Below, piece by piece: positions 29,810 through 38,822 of a stretch of DNA of 60,308 nt. The notes below the pieces were generated by a model, which saw nothing but the letters and a program-made list of their open reading frames with translations, was not told the DNA's origin and did no database searches. The position numbers and the translations under genes are program-made. Source of the DNA: an archaeon (GTDB lineage Archaea; Nanobdellota; Nanobdellia; Woesearchaeales; GW2011-AR9); the NCBI GenBank assembly GCA_023259115.1, contig JAHFQW010000008.1, forward strand, positions 1 to 60,308, in the 5' to 3' direction. Every line of letters begins with the position of its first letter. The first letter of the stretch is position 1.

Positions 29810-29881
29810 CTGTATATTATTGAGAGGTATATTTGTGATACCCAAATCATGTTTTTTTTATTTTCTAGCTCACACTCAAGC

Positions 29882-30262
29882 TTATCTTGCCGTCACCGCT
29901 TTACTAGATCGTGTTGCCCCAATACCTGCCGAACTATGCGATACTGATTTTCTTGTCAATGAAAATTCCCCTAGCACATGCCCGATCATATCAGGAGCAA
30001 TGATTATTTGGAAAAACTCTTTTCCGTTATAGACTTTAAAGGTCTTGCCAATCATCGCAGGCACAATAACCATATCCCTGCAATGTGTTTTAATATTATT
30101 CTTACCTTCTTGTACAAGCTTAAGAACTTTCTGCTGTTGCTCAGTAAATCCTCTCTTGAGCGTTCGGCGTTGTCGAGCAGGAATCATTGTCATGAACTGC
30201 TTCATATCTAACTTCTTGATGTCCTCTTCCGACTTCCCTTGCCAAGTGAATTCTTTTGCCAT
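29882..30262 (-). CDS. rps19: 30S ribosomal protein S19
   Basis: KTHCRDMVIVPAMIGKTFKVYNGKEFFQIIIAPDMIGHVLGEFSLTRKSVSHSSAGIGATRSSK. Confidence 0.96.
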   Translation of the reverse strand: MAKEFTWQGKSEEDIKKLDMKQFMTMIPARQRRTLKRGFTEQQQKVLKLVQEGKNNIKTHCRDMVIVPAMIGKTFKVYNGKEFFQIIIAPDMIGHVLGEFSLTRKSVSHSSAGIGATRSSKAVTAR

Positions 30263-30293
30263 TGTTTAATATGCGAATGCAAACCTCATGTAT

Positions 30294-30995
30294 TTATCTT
30301 CTGCGCCCCGTTCTTCGTGGAGCAATTTTCCCAACTTTTCTACCCGGCGGTGCATCACGTGGAGACTGTGTTGGACGACCTTTAATGTGCGAACATTTCC
30401 CACCAAATGGATGATCAACTGCGTTCATGGAAATACCACACACATGAGCATATATCTTACCCAATGCTTTCATTTTCTTATATCTAGTTCCCGCTTTTAA
30501 AAACGGCTTCTCAGGTCTACCCGCTCCCGCCACAACACCAATTGATGCACGACAACTAGGTAAAAATAATCTCTCTTTTCGTGAAGGTAACTTAACCCTA
30601 ATACCTTCTTCTGTTTTGGATACAATCTTCCCATACGTTCCAGACGCGCGAACAACTTTTCCACCATCGCCGGGCTGTAATTCAATATTATGAATAAATG
30701 TTCCTTCAGGAATCTCTCCTAACTTTAACACATTTCCCTCTCGGCATTCTTCCCCGCCAACAGTTACCGTATCCCCAATCTTAATTCCTTGGGGTGCAAT
30801 AGTTAAACCTTTCTCACCAGTTAAAAACGAAACTTCCATCAACGGAGCCGTGTGCGCTGGACAATGAACAAAGTCAATAACCACCCCTTGCGTATCCATA
30901 GCATAATGTTTAGCCTGACCTGCAAAGTGATGACTAGCAACCCGATAAGTGGGCGTTCCTCGTCCTCGTCGTTGTGATATTAATCGTTTACCCAT
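30294..30995 (-). CDS. rpl2: 50S ribosomal protein L2
   Basis: MGKRLISQRRGRGTPTYRVASH; VDHPFGGKCSHIKGRPTQSPRDAPPGRKVGKIAPRRTGRRR. Confidence 0.97.
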   Translation of the reverse strand: MGKRLISQRRGRGTPTYRVASHHFAGQAKHYAMDTQGVVIDFVHCPAHTAPLMEVSFLTGEKGLTIAPQGIKIGDTVTVGGEECREGNVLKLGEIPEGTFIHNIELQPGDGGKVVRASGTYGKIVSKTEEGIRVKLPSRKERLFLPSCRASIGVVAGAGRPEKPFLKAGTRYKKMKALGKIYAHVCGISMNAVDHPFGGKCSHIKGRPTQSPRDAPPGRKVGKIAPRRTGRRR

Positions 30996-31026
30996 TTTTC
31001 TAATTCACCTAATTACAACCCATATT

Positions 31027-31386
31027 TTATATCAATCCTAAATCCGCACTAACATCAGATGCTAAATGTTGCGACGTTAAACGCACACTCGCTCTTTTCT
31101 GACCGCGAAATGAATTTTGTAATGTCACTTTTGCCACACGAACTTTAAATAACAACTCCACCGCTCGCTTCACATCAAACTTAGTCGCATGCGGATTAAC
31201 CGCAAATGCCAGCTTATTTTCAAACTCAATTTGTCGAATACTTTTCTCTGATGCTAACGGATATAACAACACAGTATGAGGATCAAACACATCTTTTACT
31301 ACACTTGCCACAGCGCCCGTAGCCATTTTGTTAGCAACTGCCGTCACCGATGTTCTCACTTTTTTTGCAATTATTGTTTTAGCCAT
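31027..31386 (-). CDS. rpl23: 50S ribosomal protein L23
   Basis: LYPLASEKSIRQIEFENKLAFAVNPHATKFDVKRAVELLFKVRVAKV. Confidence 0.95.
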   Translation of the reverse strand: MAKTIIAKKVRTSVTAVANKMATGAVASVVKDVFDPHTVLLYPLASEKSIRQIEFENKLAFAVNPHATKFDVKRAVELLFKVRVAKVTLQNSFRGQKRASVRLTSQHLASDVSADLGLI

Positions 31387-31393
31387 GTTTTAT

Positions 31394-32200
31394 TTAAATA
31401 TACAACTGTTTTTCTTTCATCACATCAAGTGCTTTCTCGCTCCAAAGCGTTACTCTTCCCGGCATTGCCCCAGGTGCTAATAATCCCACATTCAACGCAT
31501 TGACCTCAACTACTTCCACCCCTTCCAAATTTCGCGCTGATTTAAGTAGTGGACAATCACCGCTTACTACAAACAAGACACTCTTTTTACGTTGATATCT
31601 TCTGCCACGTCGCTTACCTAACCCCGCTCGCACTTTTTTCTGTGCTCCTCGTGCCAATTCATCTGCAAACCCTAACGTCACCAACGCTCGTTCAATTTCA
31701 CTAGTCTTATTGATCTGTTCAAATGAACTATCCACAATAAAAGGATATTCTGCTGGAAGCTTATGCCCTCGTTTTTCTACTAGATTTTTATGAACTGTTG
31801 CTGCCAACGCTGAACGAATCGCTTTGCGATTCTCTTTAACATTGATTTTTCTCTCAAGTACTTTCTCCGATTTAGGAGGATGTGCTCGTCGACCACCCAC
31901 TGTTTGTGAAGTGAACGCCCCCTGCCAATTCATACGCGTTCCACGTCGGGATAATACTTTTCGTGCTACCCGGCTGATACCAAAACCATAGGAACCACGA
32001 TAATCGCGTCGTCGCTTACTCACACTCGATGCGCTGCGCATACCTGCTTCAGGATGTGCCCCATACGCTTGTCGCCCTGCACTCTGTAGTGCATGTAACG
32101 CTCGCTTAATTAAATCAGGACGATATTCCTCGGAAAATTGCACTGGTAACTCTTTCTCTTTTCCGATTTTCTTATGTCCATCAACAATTGCTAATTTCAT
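31394..32200 (-). CDS. rpl4: 50S ribosomal protein L4
   Basis: AYGAHPEAGMRSASSVSKRRRDYRGSYGFGISRVARKVLSRRGTRMNWQGAFTSQTVGGRRAHPPKSEKV. Confidence 0.96.
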   Translation of the reverse strand: MKLAIVDGHKKIGKEKELPVQFSEEYRPDLIKRALHALQSAGRQAYGAHPEAGMRSASSVSKRRRDYRGSYGFGISRVARKVLSRRGTRMNWQGAFTSQTVGGRRAHPPKSEKVLERKINVKENRKAIRSALAATVHKNLVEKRGHKLPAEYPFIVDSSFEQINKTSEIERALVTLGFADELARGAQKKVRAGLGKRRGRRYQRKKSVLFVVSGDCPLLKSARNLEGVEVVEVNALNVGLLAPGAMPGRVTLWSEKALDVMKEKQLYI

Positions 32201-32216
32201 AAAGTAGATTCATTCC

Positions 32217-33179
32217 TCATTTTGATATATACGTTAATTCAGGCACATCTTTACTAATATATTTACTTGACCGTAGAGGAGCTGTTAAGACAACTTCGCG
32301 TTTATCTGCCCCAACTACCGAACCATGAATCAACACATAATGATTGTGAACAAGACCATACCCTTGTATCCCGCCTGTGCGATTAACATCAGCCGGATTT
32401 TGTCCTACACGCACAATCTTTTTATTATATTCTGTTCGTAAATGAAAACCCATCTTACCCGATTGCGCCACCGAAAACTCAACTCTCTTAGGCGTCCAAG
32501 ATCCTAGAGACGCAATTCCCCTCTTCACTTTCTCGGCTTTATGCTGACGAATGGGCACACCATATCGCTTAACTGTTCCTTGAAAACCTTTCCCTTTGCT
32601 CACACCATGAATATCAACTTGATTACCTGCATCAAATACATCGCTAACCATAATCTCTTTACCTAGCATTTTCCGAGCATACTCTAATTTGTCATTCTTA
32701 GCCCCGCCTATTCCCACTTCAAATAACTTAGGCTTCTTCGCACCAACCGAGGCCACTTTTGCAGGTAATGTTTGAACAAGTAAGCGTAAATCATCAAAAT
32801 CTTTAACCGCATCAAGCGATGCTTCTTTCTTTGGTAACTGCACACGACGATCAAGCATTTTATCAAGCTTTGGTGCAAAAATACTCGTCTGCTTTACTAG
32901 CCCATACACATCATGTTTATAGACTGCAACACCCGCAACAACCACCGGCGGACATTCTAAAATAGTCACAGGAATATTAATTGTTTCTCCTTTCGTTGGA
33001 CTCTTTGCTCGCATATCCGTAAACTGCACGTGCGTCATCCCTGCTTTATAGGCAATAAACCCTAGTGGCTTAACCTTTGCCTCTTTCACCCATGAACGTA
33101 CACGTACTAATGTATGCCGTGACCGTTTTCGCGGCCAAAACTGCATACTTCCTCGTCGCGGATGTCGTATATTACCCAT
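32217..33179 (-). CDS. rpl3: 50S ribosomal protein L3
   Basis: MGNIRHPRRGSMQFWPRKRSRH; VDIHGVSKGKGFQGTVKRYGVPIRQHKAEKVKRGIASLGSWTPKRVEF. Confidence 0.97.
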   Translation of the reverse strand: MGNIRHPRRGSMQFWPRKRSRHTLVRVRSWVKEAKVKPLGFIAYKAGMTHVQFTDMRAKSPTKGETINIPVTILECPPVVVAGVAVYKHDVYGLVKQTSIFAPKLDKMLDRRVQLPKKEASLDAVKDFDDLRLLVQTLPAKVASVGAKKPKLFEVGIGGAKNDKLEYARKMLGKEIMVSDVFDAGNQVDIHGVSKGKGFQGTVKRYGVPIRQHKAEKVKRGIASLGSWTPKRVEFSVAQSGKMGFHLRTEYNKKIVRVGQNPADVNRTGGIQGYGLVHNHYVLIHGSVVGADKREVVLTAPLRSSKYISKDVPELTYISK

Positions 33180-33220
33180 TGTATAATTACCGAATTAACT
33201 GAATATATCTTATGTATATT

Positions 33221-33239
33221 ATTAGTATATTATACTAAT
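33221..33239. promoter_or_regulatory. 19-bp perfect palindrome upstream of rpl3
   Basis: attagtata-t-tatactaat. Confidence 0.6.
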
Positions 33240-33485
33240 GTCACTAACTTATGTAAGCATAAATGGCTACAGAGCACAAGCCTATGCATGAGCATTTGTC
33301 AAATTGCCTATACGTAGTCACCATCCAGAACCTCAAGAGGTGATGGACGACTTTTTCAGGCAGTATGCGTGTCATCATTTAGTTATTTCACCAATAACCA
33401 GTGTGAACAACAACGCGTCTGACTCGTTCTCGTCGTTAACGACTCTTCAACCTACATCTATCTCGTTAACATCTCTCAACTCAAC

Positions 33486-33506
33486 GCCGCTTATTTATAA
33501 AGCTTT
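33486..33506 (-). promoter_or_regulatory. predicted BRE/TATA promoter for the r-protein operon
   Basis: Minus strand reads CGAAAGCTTTATAAATAAGC, giving a predicted leader of roughly 290 nt before L3. Confidence 0.55.
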
Positions 33507-33575
33507 CGTCGAGAATAAATTAAAGACGTAAAAGAAGAAGAAATGAGGATAAAAACAAGCACACTCAACGAGGGG

Positions 33576-34199
33576 CTACCAACGCAGGAAACAGCCGCCG
33601 TTGCTAAGATCGTCGCCACCATCGGCAGACGAGATGCAGACAAGGTCATGCACAAAGACCGCCCGCAGTTCATCGGTAGGAGTATTCTTTCTCACATCAA
33701 ATCCCATCTGTTTATGGGTGGAATGATATTTAGCACCATATGCTCTAAAGACAATATCTGTATATGCTCTCAGTAACGTTCTATCGCCTTCCATTACCGC
33801 AAGCCACGCAGGATGCTCCATAATCTCTGCGTTGGTTAATGATTGGTTATATTTTCCTTTTGAACAATCTAATTCAACTCCCATTATCGTATTATATTCA
33901 ACGGGCAAGAAGCGTTGTGAGAAATCTTTGTTGATACCAATCAATTCTGCACATTGAGGAATTATTTTAAATTGAGTTGTACCCGTTTTATACGCAATGC
34001 CTGTACATGAATCGAGCCATATATCAAACAAGCTATGATCGCCGGACTCATATGCTTCCACGCGTGCAAGAATATTTTCTTTGAATGTAAATGGACGTTT
34101 CACAGAGGCTGCACGTAATGCTTCAACACCACGTGCGTAGGTGGAGGCTTGTGGCATTAAGAGATATTTTCCGGCGATGAGATCAGTATCCATAACCAT
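33576..34199 (-). CDS. hypothetical protein
   Basis: Continuous ~208-aa ORF between peroxiredoxin and the r-protein operon. Confidence 0.7.
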   Translation of the reverse strand: MVMDTDLIAGKYLLMPQASTYARGVEALRAASVKRPFTFKENILARVEAYESGDHSLFDIWLDSCTGIAYKTGTTQFKIIPQCAELIGINKDFSQRFLPVEYNTIMGVELDCSKGKYNQSLTNAEIMEHPAWLAVMEGDRTLLRAYTDIVFRAYGAKYHSTHKQMGFDVRKNTPTDELRAVFVHDLVCISSADGGDDLSNGGCFLRW

Positions 34200-34224
34200 T
34201 CCAAAACAAACCTCCTTTATAAAT

Positions 34225-34704
34225 TTATTTCTTATTCTCAAGTAGTTTCTCTAACACTTCTCTTGCGTGCCCCTTCACACTCACCTCTCGCCAAATCTGA
34301 GCAATCTTTCCTTTAGCATCAATCAAAAACGTCGTCCGTAATACTCCATCATACTCTCGCCCCATAAACTTCTTCTTGCCCCACACACCATATTTTTTGA
34401 GCATCTCTTTTGACTCATCACTCAACAACATTATTTTCAACTTCTGCTTCTCTTGAAAATTGCAGTGACTCTTCACCGAATCCGGACTCACACCCACAAC
34501 TTCCGCTCCTGCCCGATGAAACTCTGACAATAACATCGTAAAATCAATACCTTCAATCGTGCAACCCGGCGTATTATCCTTGGGATAGAAATAAAGCACC
34601 AGCCACTTCCCACTAAAATCTTTCAACGAAATTTTTTTGTTCTCTTGATTCACCAGCGCAAAATCCGGCGCTTTCTCACCCACATTCAAAGACATAACCA
34701 TAAT
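34225..34704 (-). CDS. bcp: peroxiredoxin (AhpC/TSA, BCP type)
   Basis: GEKAPDFALVNQENKKISLKDFSGKWLVLYFYPKDNTPGCTIEGIDF. Confidence 0.95.
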   Translation of the reverse strand: MMVMSLNVGEKAPDFALVNQENKKISLKDFSGKWLVLYFYPKDNTPGCTIEGIDFTMLLSEFHRAGAEVVGVSPDSVKSHCNFQEKQKLKIMLLSDESKEMLKKYGVWGKKKFMGREYDGVLRTTFLIDAKGKIAQIWREVSVKGHAREVLEKLLENKK

Positions 34705-34853
34705 TATCACCCAAAGCGCAGAAAGTAATCTGAATTTATAAAACTCTCTTTAGTCCCACCCTTTCATTAAAAATCCAGGCCAACCTATGAGTGAAGTCAT
34801 AAAAATGGTTTCGTTATAGTAAATGTGTGAAATAATCAAATAGTAACCTACAG

Positions 34854-34943
34854 AGTACTTTGAATAACCCCTATATTCATCGATATTCAAAGTACTTCTT
34901 AGAGGAGTTTGACAAGTGTTATAGGGTTAATCAAACCCCTCTA
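34854..34943. repeat. minimal copy (C) of modular palindromic element: two adjacent hairpins
   Basis: agtactttgaat/attcaaagtact 12-bp perfect stem; gaggagtttga/tcaaacccctc stem with one mismatch; homologous blocks at 53011-53483. Confidence 0.85.
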
Positions 34944-34945
34944 TA

Positions 34946-35212
34946 TTATCGATCATATACTCGAGAACGTCTATCTATTCTGGCAATAAGTATTATTTTT
35001 TCTGTATCTTTTACACTATACAAAGCTCTATAATCACCAATTCTAAACCGAAAAAATTTTGTCCCATCACCACCTCGAGAAATAAATTTTGCATCACTGG
35101 GAACAGGATTCTCTCCTAATTTTTTAAGACGTTCAACAATCCTCTCGCGTATATGATTATCAAGTTTATTTAAGAATTTTTGAGTTTCCTGTGAAGCTTC
35201 TACAACATACAT
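34946..35212 (-). CDS. relE: RelE/ParE-family toxin
   Basis: VVEASQETQKFLNKLDNHIRERIVERLKKLGENPVP...FFRFRIGDYRALYSVKDTEKIILIARIDRRSRVYDR. Confidence 0.93.
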   Translation of the reverse strand: MYVVEASQETQKFLNKLDNHIRERIVERLKKLGENPVPSDAKFISRGGDGTKFFRFRIGDYRALYSVKDTEKIILIARIDRRSRVYDR

Positions 35213-35379
35213 CAGTTCAACCTTTTTGTTTTGCCTTCTTTAAGGTCTTTTTCTGCTTGACACAAAGAAGTAATATCCTGTTCTGTTAATACGACATCTG
35301 AAAGATGTTCTTTGATATAGATTAAATCAGATTCGATATGGGTTAATTTATTCATTATTTGTTGTACTTGTGTTGTCAT
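35212..35379 (-). CDS. small RelB-like antitoxin (55 aa, below ORF-track length cutoff)
   Basis: Translated by hand: MTTQVQQIMNKLTHIESDLIYIKEHLSDVVLTEQDITSLCQAEKDLKEGKTKRLN*; TGATG overlap with relE start. Confidence 0.8.
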   Translation of the reverse strand: MTTQVQQIMNKLTHIESDLIYIKEHLSDVVLTEQDITSLCQAEKDLKEGKTKRLN

Positions 35380-35453
35380 AATATTTTATATCTTAACTCA
35401 TTTATATAATTTTCTGCATGTTTTTTATTTTTCTGATTCATAAGTGTAAAACC

Positions 35454-35708
35454 TCACTTCTCACCCACTCTCCTCACCACAGACTCAAGTGTTTTCTTAT
35501 CCTTGCGTAAAACCGCATCATGCCCCGACCCCGGAAAATCTGTTTTCACCCAATTCTTCTTTCCACAATCATCACACTTCAGAGACTTGTAATGATGTTC
35601 TCCCAAAGAACCCTGCCACTCTGAGCGCCATAGCTCCTCTTTCAAACTCTCTGAGCAATACAAACACTGCACATTCCCTAACTGTGAAAGTATATGTTTC
35701 ATATACAT
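35454..35708 (-). CDS. small zinc-ribbon-like hypothetical protein
   Basis: CLYC...CDDC in an 84-aa ORF. Confidence 0.65.
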   Translation of the reverse strand: MYMKHILSQLGNVQCLYCSESLKEELWRSEWQGSLGEHHYKSLKCDDCGKKNWVKTDFPGSGHDAVLRKDKKTLESVVRRVGEK

Positions 35709-35841
35709 CTACGAACAAAACTTCATTTTAAATAGCTTACGCAAATCAAGCCAAATGAAAGAATTTCTATCTTAAACCATTATCAAGATTTGACCAAAAC
35801 ATTTAAATATATTGAAAAAATAGTGAAAAGATAGTGATACA

Positions 35842-36102
35842 ATGGATACTCCTTGGCAAATTGAAACGGTTGATATCACTGTAAGCAAACACTTTGCGCT
35901 CAAATATATGCGCAAATGGAATTGGGATTTTCACGATGTGCGTGATGCCCTTCGTCATGCCTATGAAATAAAAAAAGTGAGTCAACATAAATATGAAATA
36001 TACATCAATAAAAAGAGCTACAAAAAAATAATTACAATATACTATCACCCAGAACAAAAATTATTTTGCATCACCGGTTCAGACGGAGGTACACGACAAT
36101 GA
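35842..36102 (+). CDS. DUF4258-like putative toxin
   Basis: VSKHFALKYMRKWNWDFHDVRDALRHAYEIKKVSQHKYEIYI..KIITIYYHPEQKLFCITGS; paired with YgiT-type zinc-finger gene. Confidence 0.65.
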   Translation: MDTPWQIETVDITVSKHFALKYMRKWNWDFHDVRDALRHAYEIKKVSQHKYEIYINKKSYKKIITIYYHPEQKLFCITGSDGGTRQ

Positions 36103-36437
36103 AACCATGCCCATCCTGTGAAAAAGGAAACCTAACTGAAGTAGAAGATATAGCCAATGAATTAGAGGGATATATTTTCATTGTAAACGGACAACGTTGT
36201 TCCTCTTGCTCAGAAGAATTTATCGAAGAACACGCCGGACAAAAAATGATCACCACCGCCAAAAAACTTGGGCTCTGGGGAGAACCATTGAAACTACATC
36301 GTAAACTAAGCAGAAGTGCTCGTGGAACAGTATTACGCATCCCCACCGATATTGAAAAAAATCTCCATCTCAAAGGAACCGAAGACATCACCATTGCCAA
36401 AATAGGCGACAGAAAATTACTCATAGAAATAGAATAA
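36099..36437 (+). CDS. YgiT/MqsA-type zinc-finger antitoxin fused to an AbrB-like C-terminus
   Basis: CPSCEKGNLTEVED...CSSCSEEFIEEHAGQKM then ARGTVLRIPTDIEKNLHLKGTEDITIAKIGDRKLLIEI; 4-bp overlap with upstream toxin. Confidence 0.8.
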   Translation: MKPCPSCEKGNLTEVEDIANELEGYIFIVNGQRCSSCSEEFIEEHAGQKMITTAKKLGLWGEPLKLHRKLSRSARGTVLRIPTDIEKNLHLKGTEDITIAKIGDRKLLIEIE

Positions 36438-36490
36438 AAATGAACTAGTGTTCTAAACGCTTATAAATTACTTCTTCAGGAATCCCATGT

Positions 36491-37183
36491 ATGCACTTCG
36501 AAACAAAACTCAAACAACTCGCACAGATATATCCTTATTTCCCAAAAAAAGACGAGCAGCCAACATTAACTGAATTTCTCACCCAAACCTTCCAGGCGAA
36601 AGAAGTAAGATACTACCAAGCGCAAAGTTGGCAAGAGAAAACACATTGTGAAGTAGTATTTCCTGCCCCTGGACTACAAACGTATTGCCAATATACTATT
36701 CCTTTGCGCGAAGAGGTAACAACCTATCTTTCAAAAAACAACGAACCCGCCTCTCCACCAGCGGAAAACAGCTATATAGCCATGTATCTGCGTTATGAAC
36801 AAAATAGGGAACAAATCGAACAACTCCATGAAATTCGTCTCGATTTTGGCAATTCTATTCCTTTTGTTATAACCGGAGCGCAAAAACAAGTCAAACCCTC
36901 TGGTGCAAAAATATATACAAAAGAATCAGAAAAAGGTAAATTATACGCCTCTGATAACGGCGAAAGCCTCTACGCCAACTACCAATTGCACAGCACAGAA
37001 CCCTGCAAAACAGCGAAAGATGAAGATGAAAAACTATTAGAGATCAACCTTACCCTAAAAGGAGATGGAATTGATGGGATTAGTATCAAAACACAAAACC
37101 TAGGCAACACTCTTCTCACCTCTTTCTTCCAAGATATCGGCTATCTAGGGTTAGAACAATTAATCGACAAATCAACACTTTAA
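36491..37183 (+). CDS. hypothetical protein
   Basis: 230-aa ORF upstream of NOP5. Confidence 0.7.
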   Translation: MHFETKLKQLAQIYPYFPKKDEQPTLTEFLTQTFQAKEVRYYQAQSWQEKTHCEVVFPAPGLQTYCQYTIPLREEVTTYLSKNNEPASPPAENSYIAMYLRYEQNREQIEQLHEIRLDFGNSIPFVITGAQKQVKPSGAKIYTKESEKGKLYASDNGESLYANYQLHSTEPCKTAKDEDEKLLEINLTLKGDGIDGISIKTQNLGNTLLTSFFQDIGYLGLEQLIDKSTL

Positions 37184-37232
37184 CCATTCTCACCCAAACA
37201 TTTTAAAAACCACCCTTTTTCTAACACTCCAT

Positions 37233-38132
37233 ATGACATATGTCTTCAATCACATCATCGGACAAATCATCCTAGATCAAAATAGTAAAATACTAGACAT
37301 TATCTCGCCACAACAAACTCTTCCTTCAAAATACTCCTCTCTCGAACCACTTCCTCAAAATAAACTATTCCTCGCTCTCGCCCAAATAAAAGATCAAAAA
37401 TATTATTCTCAATTCAAACAACTCAATAGACTTCTCAATATAAAAGCCATGCAGCAATCAGTCAACGAAGATCAGTTAATCATCCAAGGCATTGCCAACA
37501 TCAACGAATTAGATAAACTCGATAACATCTTAAGCAAACGTCTGCGAGAATGGTATTCTCTGCACTTCCCCGAACTCGGTGAACGTATTACCGATCACGA
37601 AAAATACGCTAAGCTTCTCTTAGAAAAAACCAAAGCCCAACTCATCAGCGAAATAAAACAAACAGAAGAAAGCATGGGTGCAGAACTCTCAGAACTGCAT
37701 CTCGCCGAAATAAAACTCCTCGCACACCAAATTCTCTCACTCTATGAATTACGCCATAAACACGAACAATACCTCGAAACCGTCTTAAAACAATACGCCC
37801 CTAACTTGCAACATCTCGCAGGAACCACCATTGCCGCAAAATTAATTGAACTAGGAAGATCACTCAAAAATCTCGCGCTACTCCCCGCCTCCACAATCCA
37901 ACTGCTTGGTGCCGAAAAAGCCCTATTTCGCCACATCAAAACCGGCAGCAGAAGTCCCAAATACGGTGTCATCATCAACCACCCTCTCATCCAGCACGCC
38001 AAACGTGATGAAAAAGGCAAAGCATCAAGATCCTTAGCCGACAAACTTGCATTATGCGCAAGGCTCGACTACTTCAAAGGCGAATTCAAAGCATCGCAAT
38101 ATAAACAAGACCTAGAGACCAAATTCAAATGA
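37233..38132 (+). CDS. nop5: C/D box sRNP protein NOP5 (NOP56/NOP58 family)
   Basis: REWYSLHFPELGERITDHEKYAKLL ... APNLQHLAGTTIAAKLIELGRSLKNLALLPASTIQLLGAEKALFRHIKTGSRSPKYGVIINHPLI. Confidence 0.97.
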   Translation: MTYVFNHIIGQIILDQNSKILDIISPQQTLPSKYSSLEPLPQNKLFLALAQIKDQKYYSQFKQLNRLLNIKAMQQSVNEDQLIIQGIANINELDKLDNILSKRLREWYSLHFPELGERITDHEKYAKLLLEKTKAQLISEIKQTEESMGAELSELHLAEIKLLAHQILSLYELRHKHEQYLETVLKQYAPNLQHLAGTTIAAKLIELGRSLKNLALLPASTIQLLGAEKALFRHIKTGSRSPKYGVIINHPLIQHAKRDEKGKASRSLADKLALCARLDYFKGEFKASQYKQDLETKFK

Positions 38133-38803
38133 GCCAAAAACTAATCCCTCACAAAATATTTGAAATCTATCAAGAAGCAAGAGGCAGACGCCTCTTCACC
38201 AAATCTCTTATCCCGCAATACAATCCTTTTGACGAACGCACAATCACTGAACACGGCGAAGAATATCATGAATTTGATCCAACACGAAGTAAACTTGCTG
38301 CATCTATAATGAAAGGCACAACAAACGCCGGCATTCGAAAAAACGATGTTGTTCTCTACCTTGGCGTCTCGCACGGCTACACCGCGTCACACATCTCCGA
38401 TATGATTGGCCCAGAAGGATTAATATTTGGTATAGATCCTGCACCCCGAGTCATTCGCGATCTCGTCTTCATCTCCGAACACAGAACAAACATCATCCCC
38501 CTGCTAGTAGATGCCAATCATCCCGAAACATATATCCATCGCGTCTGCCAAGCCGATATTGTCTACCAAGACATCGCCCAGAAAAACCAAGCCGAGATTT
38601 TTCTCAAAAACTGCCAGCTCTTTTTGAAAAAAGGTGGATATGGCTTGCTCGCCATCAAAGCCAGAAGCATTGATATTAAAAAATCCAACAAACAGATCTT
38701 TGAAGAAATCCGTAAAAAAGTCGAAGCAGAAATGACCGTCATTGATTATCGCATTCTTGAACCATTCGAACACGATCACTGTATGATCATTGTGAAAAAG
38801 TAA
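38129..38803 (+). CDS. flpA: fibrillarin-like rRNA/tRNA 2'-O-methyltransferase
   Basis: YHEFDPTRSKLAASIMKGTTNAGIRKNDVVLYLGVSHGYTASHISDMIGPEGLIFGIDPAPRVIRDLV. Confidence 0.97.
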   Translation: MSQKLIPHKIFEIYQEARGRRLFTKSLIPQYNPFDERTITEHGEEYHEFDPTRSKLAASIMKGTTNAGIRKNDVVLYLGVSHGYTASHISDMIGPEGLIFGIDPAPRVIRDLVFISEHRTNIIPLLVDANHPETYIHRVCQADIVYQDIAQKNQAEIFLKNCQLFLKKGGYGLLAIKARSIDIKKSNKQIFEEIRKKVEAEMTVIDYRILEPFEHDHCMIIVKK

Positions 38804-38822
38804 TTTCTCAACACTAAAAAAA

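Noticed and set aside
19100-33000. Numerous 60-140 aa ORFs antisense to ribosomal protein genes (e.g. 23088-23351 +, 26773-27048 +, 29307-29546 +)
   Set aside because: Typical shadow ORFs of strongly biased coding sequence; no recognisable domains.
33304-33531. 75-aa plus-strand ORF MPIRSHHPEPQEVMDDFFRQ...
   Set aside because: Lies antisense in the r-protein operon leader, with a non-ATG start and low-complexity Ser/Thr/Asn-rich C-terminus; the structured leader explains the unusual composition better.
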